From positions 1-21,144 of the forward strand of contig CAZXYF010000040.1 in assembly GCA_964644705.1 (NCBI GenBank): 21,144 nt of DNA. Reading direction: 5' to 3'. Within the stretch, counting starts at the first letter, position 1. Each line of letters begins with the position of its first letter. A model generated the notes under the pieces. It was not told where the DNA came from. It did no database searches and saw only the letters and a program-made list of their open reading frames with translations. This document shows positions 9,865-17,326 of this stretch, piece after piece. This DNA is from CAZXYF01 sp964644705 (GTDB lineage Bacteria > Planctomycetota > Brocadiia > SM23-32). Both the position numbers and the translations under genes were made by a program.

Positions 9865-9921
9865 AGTATTCAGTGAGCCACGTTATTCCAGATGGGGCTA
9901 CTGCCGGGCTTGTCCCGGTAG
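9865..9921 (+). repeat. Dispersed repeat B3 with adjoining hairpin
   Basis: AGTATTCAGTGAGCCACGTT begins at 9865 and is followed by ATTCCAG. The hairpin CCGGG-cttgt-CCCGG lies inside 9898-9921, with CTAC and GTAG outside the stem. The same B plus hairpin order occurs, truncated and inverted, at the left edge of the window. It sits in the 186-bp spacer between the PL1 and GH28 genes. Confidence 0.75.
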
Positions 9922-9971
9922 GGGCGTACTTCTGCACCACCCGAAGATGCGCAAACAACGTGATATTGACC

Positions 9972-12515
9972 TCACTCGGCATCCACATCCTCAGGATCAT
10001 CCACTTGCTCATTGGACGCGCGACCGCTATAGACGAGTGCGGCGCCAACATCCCTGTAATTTTTGTGGGTTGCGTCGACAGTTTTTCCGTTCACTTTTTC
10101 CGTCCCAGCTACGTAAAAAGGCCCCATCCAGACAACAACCATGTCCGCTCCCGTCTCGCCCAGCTTAAATGTCGTCTGGCTTGCGGGCGTATTTTCCAAT
10201 TGTGACAGCTTGCTCTTCCTCAGAGCTGATTTCTGAGAATCGGGGGAACCGGTGCCTGCAACAACCCAGCACCTTTTGCCGGCCAGTTCCGGCGTTGCAT
10301 CCACGCGGATAACCGGATTCTCACCGTAGGCGGAAACCAGTGTGGCGGCGGCGCTGTATGGTTCGGAGGCTTCCTCCGCCAGGCGAATCGTGTGCATGCG
10401 GTTGGAATCCATAAATGCTCCCAGCGCGCGATACCACGCATCGTGTTCCGATGCCCCGTATTTGCTGCCGGGTTTATCGTTATCGTTCAGCATGATCTGG
10501 AAAGCCGCCGTGCAACCGTTTTTCGGCTGAATGTCGAAGTTATCCCAGGGGAGCCGCACTTCGAGGGTGGCACTTTTGCCGTTCCGGGTCCGGGCCGCAT
10601 CCACTGACAACTGTCCTTTTTTCTTTTTCCGGTGGTCGTGCACATTTACTTTCAGTTTGCTCAGCTTTTTGCTCATGCCCGGTCCGATTACTGCCTGGAA
10701 CTTCTGCGGAGAACCCCGATGCGGGGCCATGTACATCTCGACGCTATCGTATTTCCACAGCTTTTTGGGATCCTCCACCCAGCGATCATCCTTGAGTGGC
10801 ACGAGAACCAGCAGCCCCTTCTCATCCCATCCGAGGCGTATCCCGGCGTTCCCCCGGGGTTCCCACCTGTCGTCTTGCATAGCCCGGTGGAGGAGCTGTA
10901 TGCGGAATCCGGCCCCGCCCCAGTCTCCGGCCTTACCATCCACCTCGATCCCATCGAGTCTGGGAATGAGATACTGAGGATGATTGATCTGCTCGACGCG
11001 CCGTTTCTCCAGCCTGAAATCGCGCAAACGTTTTTTGGTCTTCTGGATACGCCGGTCCGATGTCTTCCCGAGAACACCATCGCCTGTTCTGACGCGGGTA
11101 ATATCAGCTGGATCGGTCTGATTGAGATACTCTTCCAGGTTGGTGTATCCGTCGTCATCTTGGTCCCTGGAACCATCTTCAGCGTTTTCTGGATTAAACC
11201 CGTGTTTAGTTTCCCACTGATCGGGCATCCCGTCGCGGTCTTCATCAGTGGGAGGTTCTGTATCGTTCAGTTGCGGCCAACCGCCGCGTTCGGACGGATC
11301 ATCGATGATACCCCCTGTTCGCTGGATCAATTCCCGGACGATTCGCCAGTCCACGGCGTCGCGTTCGGGCAGCGTGGCACCGACATGGGGCAAGACCACC
11401 TTCTCCAGTTTCCGGGCACGGTGGGTGGTCACGGTCGGCGTATCGAACGGACTGTCTGCGACGACACCATTGCCCGACATCGCCCGGGCCTGCGGCTGGT
11501 TTTCCTTTGTTCGCTTGGCTCCAAGATTATCTTTGAGATAGACGCGTGTTCGCACTCCCATCAGCAGGCAGGCTCTTTCCTTGCTGTCCGGACCGGGGAT
11601 GTAGCGGTTGCCGACGAAGTTCAGGCGTCCGTTGTGGTTGATTTTGTCATAGGAGATTGCCGTTCCCGTGCCCCAGTTGTACACCAGATTATTGCGCACA
11701 TCCACGATGAACGGATCCTCGCATTCGGCGGGGAGATACGGATTACGGTCCCGATTGTGAGCAATCAGGTTGTGGTGCAACGTCACTTTGTCGGGTCCGT
11801 ACGCCACCATCAGTCCCTTGCTGTGCTCGCCCTTCTCGTGCGTGCTCTGGCTGAGCCCCTCGGAGACGATGCTCCACTGCACCGTGATGTTCTCCGTCAC
11901 GCCGACCGGCCCGTCATAATCCTCCCTTTTCACCCGTCCAGCGTTGGAATAGCCAGTGGGATGGGCGGTGATGGAAAGGCACTCGTCCACTCCCCAGCTT
12001 ACCGAGCAGTGATCGATGATGACATTTCGGGCGTTGTTAATCCCCAGGGCATCGGGACTGTCCCCTTTCTTTTCGCCGGGACCCGTCCGGACTCGCAGGT
12101 ATCGCAGAATCACATCGGTGGTCATCTGGTCGCGTGTGCCGACGCCAAAAGAGTTCCCCCGGATGCAAATACCGTCACCGGGCGCGGTCTGACCGGCGAT
12201 GGTGATGTAGGATTCATCGATGATAAGAGGTCGTTTCAGTCTGATGGTTCCGGACGTGCGAAAAAGCACGGTTCGGGGGCCTTCCGCCTCACAGGCAGCC
12301 CGCAGTGACCCCGGAATGGGATCCTCGTCAGCACCATAATCTCCGAGGTTATCCACGTAAATAACCCTGCCACCGCGTCCGCCTTTTGCATACCGTCCGA
12401 AACCTTCAGCACCCGGAAAAGCACGCACCCTCTCTCCGGCTTTCACACCGGCGCAGGCAAGCATGAACACAACAGACAGCAGGCAGATCGACATTATGGT
12501 AGCTCGGTGATTCAT
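9972..12515 (-). CDS. Secreted PL1-type pectate lyase with calcium linker and CBM9-like domain
   Basis: This predicted exported pectate lyase has 847 residues. A hydrophobic signal segment (about 6-26) is followed by FPGAEGFGRYAKGGRGG (33-49). The PL1 beta-helix spans about 30-415, with DHCSVSWGVDE (168-178) and a candidate catalytic Arg257 in HNRDRNP. A DxDxD calcium-binding linker (424-468) leads into a CBM9-like region (about 517-715) and a ~130-residue tail. The order matches residues ~263-955 of the large PL1 protein, so the two are paralogues; this one lacks the N-terminal sandwich and the C-terminal toroid. MLAC near residue 21 could be a weak lipobox, so lipid anchoring is possible. 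I chose the ATG at 12515 rather than 12590 because AGGA lies 8 bases upstream and the signal peptide then starts correctly. It is probably first in the GH28/toroid/PL1 operon. Confidence 0.9.
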   Translation of the reverse strand: MNHRATIMSICLLSVVFMLACAGVKAGERVRAFPGAEGFGRYAKGGRGGRVIYVDNLGDYGADEDPIPGSLRAACEAEGPRTVLFRTSGTIRLKRPLIIDESYITIAGQTAPGDGICIRGNSFGVGTRDQMTTDVILRYLRVRTGPGEKKGDSPDALGINNARNVIIDHCSVSWGVDECLSITAHPTGYSNAGRVKREDYDGPVGVTENITVQWSIVSEGLSQSTHEKGEHSKGLMVAYGPDKVTLHHNLIAHNRDRNPYLPAECEDPFIVDVRNNLVYNWGTGTAISYDKINHNGRLNFVGNRYIPGPDSKERACLLMGVRTRVYLKDNLGAKRTKENQPQARAMSGNGVVADSPFDTPTVTTHRARKLEKVVLPHVGATLPERDAVDWRIVRELIQRTGGIIDDPSERGGWPQLNDTEPPTDEDRDGMPDQWETKHGFNPENAEDGSRDQDDDGYTNLEEYLNQTDPADITRVRTGDGVLGKTSDRRIQKTKKRLRDFRLEKRRVEQINHPQYLIPRLDGIEVDGKAGDWGGAGFRIQLLHRAMQDDRWEPRGNAGIRLGWDEKGLLVLVPLKDDRWVEDPKKLWKYDSVEMYMAPHRGSPQKFQAVIGPGMSKKLSKLKVNVHDHRKKKKGQLSVDAARTRNGKSATLEVRLPWDNFDIQPKNGCTAAFQIMLNDNDKPGSKYGASEHDAWYRALGAFMDSNRMHTIRLAEEASEPYSAAATLVSAYGENPVIRVDATPELAGKRCWVVAGTGSPDSQKSALRKSKLSQLENTPASQTTFKLGETGADMVVVWMGPFYVAGTEKVNGKTVDATHKNYRDVGAALVYSGRASNEQVDDPEDVDAE

Positions 12516-12566
12516 ACGAATTATCCTTTGTGAAATGGAGGAAAACATTGAACTCAAAACTCCGCA

Positions 12567-12586
12567 AGTATTCACTAAACCGGAAT
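12567..12586 (+). repeat. Dispersed repeat family B, copy B4 (degenerate)
   Basis: AGTATTCACTAAACCGGAAT matches the 5' part of the family B consensus but diverges after AAACC. It lies about 50 bases upstream of the PL1 start codon at 12515. Confidence 0.45.
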
Positions 12587-12639
12587 CCATTTTTTTCTGT
12601 CCGTTTAACTCTCGTAAACTTCACCGTGACTTCAAAAAG

Positions 12640-12783
12640 CGCATTCTCGGGCTCGTAGTGGACCCTTTTAAGGGTTCCAGTGCTTGCATTATCGAGGTGC
12701 GGGCGACGCCTTCTGACCGACGCACAAGTAGCCCGTCTGGCGCAACCACTGTCCCGCATGTTTCAGTGTCCTGGCAGATCCCA
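12640..12783 (-). repeat. Dispersed repeat family A, copy A1
   Basis: This copy aligns with A3 (15105-15248, opposite orientation) over 144 bases with 23 mismatches and no indels, about 84% identity by hand count. Its core is the near-palindrome GGACCCTTTTAAGGGTTCC, identical in A3. The strand assigned here is arbitrary, opposite to A2 and A3. Confidence 0.85.
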
Positions 12784-12820
12784 CGGAATCAGACGGTCAG
12801 GAGGCGCCGTCCGCACCTCG
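12693..12820. repeat. Inverted-repeat hairpin element 1 (128 bp)
   Basis: Arms 12693-12719 and 12794-12820 are reverse complements at 24 of 27 positions and enclose a 74-base loop. The left arm is part of family A copy A1; the right arm is a short inverted family A fragment. Size and loop length are nearly the same as in the element at 12936-13064. Confidence 0.8.
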
Positions 12821-12935
12821 TAAGATGGTCGCACCCCGGATGCAATGGAGTCCTCGAAAAAACGGACCAAAATTCCTCCTCAAGCGCAACCGGTGATCTT
12901 TGATTCGTTCGGTGTCTCAGAGTGCGACCGCCCTA

Positions 12936-13064
12936 CGAGATACGGCAAGCGCCTTTTGACCTCCGGATTTCTCGATATCAAAAAATAACGTGTGATCCCA
13001 TACATCTGATCGTCTTTTGAATGTTTACGCCACACCACGGTCAAAAGGCGCATGCCGTATCTCG
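12936..13064. repeat. Inverted-repeat hairpin element 2 (129 bp)
   Basis: Arms 12936-12961 and 13039-13064 are reverse complements at 25 of 26 positions and enclose a 77-base loop. The right arm belongs to family A copy A2; the left arm is an inverted fragment. Its arms differ from those of element 1 at about 7 of 26 positions, while each element's own arms agree closely. Confidence 0.82.
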
Positions 13065-13116
13065 ATATCGGAAGCACAGGAACCCTTGAAAGGGTCCACT
13101 ACGAACCTGAGAGGGT
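13038..13116 (+). repeat. Dispersed repeat family A, copy A2
   Basis: This copy has the same orientation as A3 and begins CGGTCAAAAGGCGC. It keeps the near-palindrome as GGAACCCTTGAAAGGGTCC, and homology fades after CTACGAACCTGAGAG. It ends about 70 bases before the stop of the VCBS-propeller gene. Confidence 0.8.
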
Positions 13117-13185
13117 TATCCTTACACGCTCTGGTGAGTTTACGATTGTAGTGTTGACGCCACTCTCTGGTGCAGCTTTTGTACT

Positions 13186-14529
13186 TCAAACTCCCACGAC
13201 CACGATATGCTCCTCTCCTCCTTCGGGCAACGACCATCGTCCCTCGGGGCCATCGTGATCGCCAATGGACAACACTGCCTCGGGACGCCCATCACCGTCG
13301 ATATCATCTATGATCAGTGGCCAGCAAACGGTGTAGCCTTCCCAGCGGTGCCAGTAAACCGGCGATCCATCCTGTCGGGTGATCTGGAATGAACAGTCCT
13401 CGGCACCTTCCTCGTTATGCACATCTCGGCCGACCGATCCCGTTACGATTTCCTCACGTCCATCGCCGTCCCAGTCCACCTTTTTGGGAATCATGAGGTC
13501 CGGCGCCATCTGCAGACCCCACTCCACATCGAGATTCTCGTCCATAAACAGCAGTTTGGAGTCTGTGGCTCGGATGTTGGCTCCCACCAGCGCCGGGCCT
13601 TCGGGTCGAATGAGGGGCATGATGAGCTGCAGATGGCTGGCCACATCCGACGGAAACGTGGCGCTTTCGATCTCGTCGCCCTCGCTGCTGTAGATCCGCA
13701 CGCCCTCGTATCCATCCAGATAAACAATCTCTTTGCCGGGTCGCTCCGGACACCAGTTGCAAACCCGCACGTCGTCGGGATGTCCGCCCTCACCCGGTGA
13801 TGGCAGAGCAAACAGGCGGGTGCCGTCGTTATCGAACCACACCAGTTCCTGTTCCCCGCAGCAGGCGATTTCACAGTACCCGTCATTATCAATGTCGAAC
13901 GTCCACGTGTAGTGGCCCCACGAGTTATGCTCGGCGTAATTTTCAACCAGAAACGCCGTGTCTCCATTATGATCCAGCACCAGAAGCGACGGATAATACA
14001 TGTTGTTGTAACGATAGCGCGGGCCGGGACCGTTGCTATCCGCCTCTTCCGCCACCGTCAGGGCAATGTTTTTCCCCGGTCCGGGAGTAATACGGCTGGT
14101 GGACAGCATGGAATTGTTGAGCAACCAGGGAATCCGGCGGTGCCATTTGAGCGATCCATCGAGAGCATTCAGGCAGATGATGTCACCCTGATACGACGCC
14201 AGCAGCACCTCCGCGACCCCGTCATCATCCAGGTCCCCCACGGCCATATCGCTGATCTGCACTGATTCCTCCGGCGGCGGAGCCACCTCATCGCTCGCCC
14301 ACACCGTCGATCCGTCATCGCTGCGGATGCAGCGCGCACGGTTCCCGTTCTGGGTCCGGGTGATGATTTCCTTCCGCCCATCGTCGTCAACATCCACCGG
14401 AAAACCATGTCGCAAAAACTCCCGTTCTCCATGCAGAGCCGTCAGGTTGAAGTGCTGACGGATGTTCCCGCCAGTGAAACCTACCGCGCAGTCATCAATC
14501 TCGTCCGGTTCCCATCGAATTGTTCGCAT
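13186..14529 (-). CDS. VCBS/FG-GAP-type beta-propeller protein
   Basis: This 447-residue protein is built from propeller-like repeats. Five calcium-binding DxDxDG motifs are visible: DVDDDGRKEI (46-55), DLDDDGVAEV (99-108), DIDNDGYCEI (212-221), DWDGDGREEI (352-361) and DIDGDGRPEA (409-418). The whole protein is repeat-like, with no extra catalytic domain. The style resembles rhamnogalacturonan lyases of family PL11, which are calcium-studded propellers, and the block GGHPDDVRVCNWCPERPGKE recalls their HGD region. I could not confirm catalytic residues, so enzyme activity is uncertain. There is no signal peptide, unusual for a VCBS/FG-GAP protein. The start has GAGG 7 bases upstream. The neighbours suggest a role in pectin or rhamnogalacturonan use. 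Confidence 0.8.
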   Translation of the reverse strand: MRTIRWEPDEIDDCAVGFTGGNIRQHFNLTALHGEREFLRHGFPVDVDDDGRKEIITRTQNGNRARCIRSDDGSTVWASDEVAPPPEESVQISDMAVGDLDDDGVAEVLLASYQGDIICLNALDGSLKWHRRIPWLLNNSMLSTSRITPGPGKNIALTVAEEADSNGPGPRYRYNNMYYPSLLVLDHNGDTAFLVENYAEHNSWGHYTWTFDIDNDGYCEIACCGEQELVWFDNDGTRLFALPSPGEGGHPDDVRVCNWCPERPGKEIVYLDGYEGVRIYSSEGDEIESATFPSDVASHLQLIMPLIRPEGPALVGANIRATDSKLLFMDENLDVEWGLQMAPDLMIPKKVDWDGDGREEIVTGSVGRDVHNEEGAEDCSFQITRQDGSPVYWHRWEGYTVCWPLIIDDIDGDGRPEAVLSIGDHDGPEGRWSLPEGGEEHIVVVGV

Positions 14530-14764
14530 TGTTTTACCTCAAAAATTGTAAACCTGATTGTGATCCTGGTCGTGATCGTATCTCCACTATCGCCCAAGGG
14601 GACAGCCAAAAATCGGATTCCGGTTTTAGATTTTTGATATCGCTGACGTTGTTACAAAGCCCCACCCACTTCGTCTCGGTGGTGCCTCGAACCCAAGTTA
14701 TTAAGGGACTTTTCTCTGATCACCCAGCACTATAATCGTAAACTTGTCATGGCATGTGGAGTCG

Positions 14765-15102
14765 TAAATATTCAGTAAACCACGTATCTCACCTCAAGTG
14801 AATACCCCACCCTCGCGGTGGGGATGTTTATGGTTCGGCCTACTGCAATGGCATGGGTAAGTGAAGGGGAAATCGCCGCCGTTCGGCCGGGGAGAATCCT
14901 CCGTCACTCACACAACATGCTATTTGTACCTGATTTCACACTATTCAAATAAATTGATTGCTTTCAAAAAGATTCTCCCCGGCCGAACGGCGGCGATTTC
15001 CCTTTTTGAGTTGTAAGCTTTGTGTAGGGAGAAACATAACGATCCCCGGCGCAAGGCACGGGGTATTATCATTAAAACGCCACGTGGTTCACTGAATACT
15101 TA
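14765..15102. repeat. Composite ~338-bp inverted element (B, hairpin, arm / arm, hairpin, B)
   Basis: Reading inward from each end the order is the same. A family B copy comes first (14765-14786 and, inverted, 15081-15102). After 18 or 17 bases comes a CCCC/GGGG hairpin (14805-14823 and 15044-15063). After 43 or 41 bases comes a 32-bp arm (14867-14898 and 14971-15002). The arms are perfect reverse complements around a 72-base centre. No transposase is present. It is either a non-autonomous mobile element or a structured RNA/DNA element. Confidence 0.85.
14867..15002. repeat. Perfect 32-bp inverted repeat with 72-bp loop
   Basis: The left arm starts GGGAAATCGCCGCCGTTCGG and the right arm ends CCGAACGGCGGCGATTTCCC; all 32 positions pair. 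The plus strand continues with TTTTT after the right arm, but no plus-strand gene ends here. On the minus strand, the direction of the sulfotransferase transcript, no T-run follows, so a standard terminator role is doubtful. Confidence 0.92.
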
Positions 15103-15104
15103 TG

Positions 15105-15248
15105 TGGAGTCTTCCAGGCCCCTGTAACATGCGGGACATTTCTTGGGTCAGACGGGTTACTTATGAGACGGTCAAAAGGCGCCATCCGCACCTCGATGAT
15201 GGAAGCGCAGGAACCCTTAAAAGGGTCCACTACGAGCCCGAGAATGCG
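15105..15248 (+). repeat. Dispersed repeat family A, copy A3
   Basis: This copy aligns with A1 over its full length and keeps GGAACCCTTAAAAGGGTCC. It overlaps the 3' end of the sulfotransferase gene by 32 bases (15217-15248). The gene's TAA lies inside the conserved near-palindrome, so the repeat provides the last codons and the stop. Confidence 0.85.
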
Positions 15249-15990
15249 CTTTCCAGCCAGTGAGATCCCGGTCAATCATCTTCTCCAGTTCTTCCACATC
15301 CGGGCGGAAAACCTCCCGGAGCTCGGCCCGGAAATCCGCGTCCAGATCCCGTTCCATATTCACCCGGGAGGAATCCGGATTGATGTCGTTGCCGATCAAA
15401 TCCGACTCATACGTGGTATCGACATCCAGAAAGTCGTAAAACCGTTTCAGAAATCCGGCCTCATCCTCCTGCAGGTCGTCATACAGCATCACAAACACGT
15501 TTTCGCGGGGAAACAACTCATAAATGTTCTGGAGATGCCGTCCGTACATCCGCGGATCCACATACAATCGGAACCACGCATGTCCGTGATGGTGCAAACA
15601 CTTTTCTATCGGTATACCCACTCCAGACTCCCCCTGGAATCCGTATTCTTTATCTTTCAGATGCGTGTGAGCCCAGTCCAGATACATCGACTCAACGGGG
15701 TTGCGCAGGGTCATGGTGAGTTTTACGTCGGGCAGATGCCGGGCAATCCGTTCCAGCGCCGGACGGTAGCACATGTAGGAATTACTGAACTCGCCCGCGA
15801 CCGGTTCATCTCCTGCGTCCGCAAAATAGGCATTCTCATACCACTCCATCCCGCGGTGATATCCGACGGTGAAGAAGTTGACGTTGTCGGGATTCTCCGG
15901 GACGTAGATCTCCGGGTGCCCTTTACAGACGTTCCACAACCAGCTCGAGGCCGCCTTAGCGGCGCCGATATGCAAGAAATTAGGTAACAT
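15217..15990 (-). CDS. Sulfotransferase
   Basis: This 257-residue protein resembles PAPS-dependent sulfotransferases, which move a sulfuryl group onto a sugar or other acceptor. The 5'-phosphosulfate loop is visible as GAAKAASSWL (9-18, Lys12). The 3'-phosphate region is LRNPVESMYLDWAH (95-108, Arg96). The serine normally found eight residues after that arginine appears to be Leu104, so PAPS binding there may be altered. YELFPRENVFVMLYDDL (157-173) is also typical of the family. The start has GGAG 8 bases upstream. It lies 56 bp after the PL22-like gene, probably one operon. The last ~10 residues (AHSRARSGPF) are encoded within repeat A3, so the original C-terminus may have been lost. The acceptor is unknown. 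Confidence 0.87.
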   Translation of the reverse strand: MLPNFLHIGAAKAASSWLWNVCKGHPEIYVPENPDNVNFFTVGYHRGMEWYENAYFADAGDEPVAGEFSNSYMCYRPALERIARHLPDVKLTMTLRNPVESMYLDWAHTHLKDKEYGFQGESGVGIPIEKCLHHHGHAWFRLYVDPRMYGRHLQNIYELFPRENVFVMLYDDLQEDEAGFLKRFYDFLDVDTTYESDLIGNDINPDSSRVNMERDLDADFRAELREVFRPDVEELEKMIDRDLTGWKAHSRARSGPF

Positions 15991-16046
15991 GTCTGAAACT
16001 CCAAAAAGTTGTTATTGACAAAATTAATTGGAATCGGCCCCGATCA

Positions 16047-17165
16047 TCACTTCAAAGGCATCACATAAATCTGGCTCGTTCCGGTGTGATCCGAGTGGTA
16101 GATCACCTTGCTCCCGTCGGGGCTCCAGGACGGATGGGCGTGCAGACCGCCGTGCAGGTCGTTGGTGTAGGAGGCCAGTTTCTGAACCTCCCCGGTCTCA
16201 ACATCCAGATGCCATATGTAGCCGCCTCCGAAATCGACGATCTCGGTACCGTCCGGGTTGAACAGCGGATGGCTGCCCACCGGTTCCCGGTGCAGAACTC
16301 GTCGGTCATACCCATCGCGGTCAATAAGATAGTAAACGTGGCCACCACCGACTTCGTTCTGATCGCAGTAGAGTATGCGTTCTCCGTCCGGATGCCACGA
16401 GTGATGGCCAAAACTTGGCCGAACCATGTCCAGGCGTTTCAGACCGGTCCCATCGGGATTCAACACGAAGAGGGATTTCATGTACTGATTCGGCATGTAG
16501 TTGAACCGCAGCATCAGCTTTTCCCCGTCCGGGCTCCACTTGATGTTGGCCACCTGGCACTCCTCCATACGGTTGGCATCCATGTCCGGCATGCGGTCCT
16601 CGCGGTTGAACAGATTGAGCATCTCCTCGGTGAGAGCGTTGGATGAGACGACTTTCTTCCGGCTGAAATCGTCCAGTTCCACGATATAGACTCCTCGCTC
16701 ATCGGAATCGCTGGCCGACCACTGGCAAATGAGCCGATCACGATCCGGGCTGAGGTAACGACTCACCAGGCCCTCAATCTCACGTACTTCCCGGCTATGG
16801 ATATCGATGATACAGGTATGGTCATTGGCCCGGTAGATGATGGTGTCGTCATCCTTCCAGATGGGCAGACACCCCGTGTGGAGCTCGAAATCAACCTCCT
16901 CGGCCACGCACCGGATGTTGGCGCCGTCCGCATCCATCACGAACAGCGCGCCTTTCGGGGTGGTGGACAATTTTTCCGGCACCACATCCTCCGGTCGGAT
17001 GGACGTAAACGCGATTTTCGTGCCCGATGGATTCCACGCCCAGGCGTCGTAATAGGTGTGGAGATCATGCGCGGGGTAATCGGTCATCTGCCATACTTCA
17101 CGCTCCGTCTCCGGATCCTGCACCACTTTCTTCTCACAACCTGTTCTGTCAGCTAACTGTGTCAT
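16047..17165 (-). CDS. PL22-like oligogalacturonate lyase (TolB/WD40-type beta-propeller)
   Basis: This 372-residue protein consists of TolB-like propeller repeats such as WNPSGTKIAF (44-53), WSPDGEKLML (210-219), WHPDGERILY (257-266) and WSPDGSKVIY (347-356). It has no signal peptide. Family PL22 enzymes split unsaturated and saturated digalacturonates in the cytoplasm using a metal held by histidines. Candidate ligands are His254 or His255 (FGHHSW) and His342 and His344 (LHAHPSW). From memory, the reference enzyme also uses a Gln three residues before the HxH pair; here that position is Gly339. Length and repeat layout fit PL22. A non-catalytic TolB-like protein is the alternative. The pectin neighbours favour a lyase. 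The start has AAAGG about 10 bases upstream. Confidence 0.72.
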   Translation of the reverse strand: MTQLADRTGCEKKVVQDPETEREVWQMTDYPAHDLHTYYDAWAWNPSGTKIAFTSIRPEDVVPEKLSTTPKGALFVMDADGANIRCVAEEVDFELHTGCLPIWKDDDTIIYRANDHTCIIDIHSREVREIEGLVSRYLSPDRDRLICQWSASDSDERGVYIVELDDFSRKKVVSSNALTEEMLNLFNREDRMPDMDANRMEECQVANIKWSPDGEKLMLRFNYMPNQYMKSLFVLNPDGTGLKRLDMVRPSFGHHSWHPDGERILYCDQNEVGGGHVYYLIDRDGYDRRVLHREPVGSHPLFNPDGTEIVDFGGGYIWHLDVETGEVQKLASYTNDLHGGLHAHPSWSPDGSKVIYHSDHTGTSQIYVMPLK

Positions 17166-17326
17166 CGGAGATCATGCCTTTCAGTACTGTAACCGACTGA
17201 AAGCTCTTCAGGTCCTGGCCTGTGTTTCAGTCAAAAACGCATTTTCTGCATTGCAAATAGCGTTCATTGTCGCATCCTTGTTCCAATCCTGTTCGTCCGT
17301 TGTCGCCGTCGGCACGGGACCGGAGG

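Larger units (their letters stand above)
12516..13185. other. 670-bp repeat island between the PL1 and VCBS-propeller genes
   Basis: No protein-coding gene is supported. The stretch holds family B copy B4, family A copies A1 and A2, and two ~128-bp inverted-repeat elements. Open frames crossing A1 and A2 share the translated run VVDPFKGS. However, comparing A1 with A3 by hand gives 7, 11 and 5 substitutions at codon positions 1, 2 and 3, which is not how a selected protein evolves. The stretch 12821-12930 shows nothing recognisable. Confidence 0.75.
14530..15216. other. 687-bp intergenic region holding a large symmetric palindromic element
   Basis: No gene is supported between the VCBS-propeller start and the sulfotransferase stop. 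Bases 14765-15102 form a nearly symmetric inverted element, and 15105-15248 is family A copy A3, which runs into the sulfotransferase gene. The part 14530-14760 probably contains the upstream region of the propeller gene, but no clear promoter was found there. Confidence 0.75.

Noticed and set aside
10632..12308. A 558-codon open frame on the plus strand
   Set aside because: It lies opposite the PL1 gene, which has clear family motifs, a signal peptide and a ribosome binding site. The plus frame resembles no protein.
12516..12590. An earlier start for the second PL1 gene at 12590
   Set aside because: It would put 25 polar residues before the signal peptide, while the ATG at 12515 has a well-placed AGGA and begins the signal peptide directly.
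12693..12820. Integron attC-type recombination site, based on size and hairpin shape
   Set aside because: The typical GTTRRRY core sites are not visible at the arm ends and there is no integrase or cassette array.
12540..13120. CRISPR array
   Set aside because: The repeats are inverted, of unequal length and separated by irregular distances; no cas gene is present.
14867..15007. Intrinsic terminator for a plus-strand transcript (long stem then TTTTT)
   Set aside because: No plus-strand gene lies upstream, the loop is 72 bases, and the minus-strand transcript has no T-run after the stem.
15072..15275. A small protein family sharing VVDPFKGS (also in frames at 12535-12903 and 13025-13237)
   Set aside because: Differences between copies are not concentrated at third codon positions and the frames lie inside non-coding repeats; one overlaps the sulfotransferase end.
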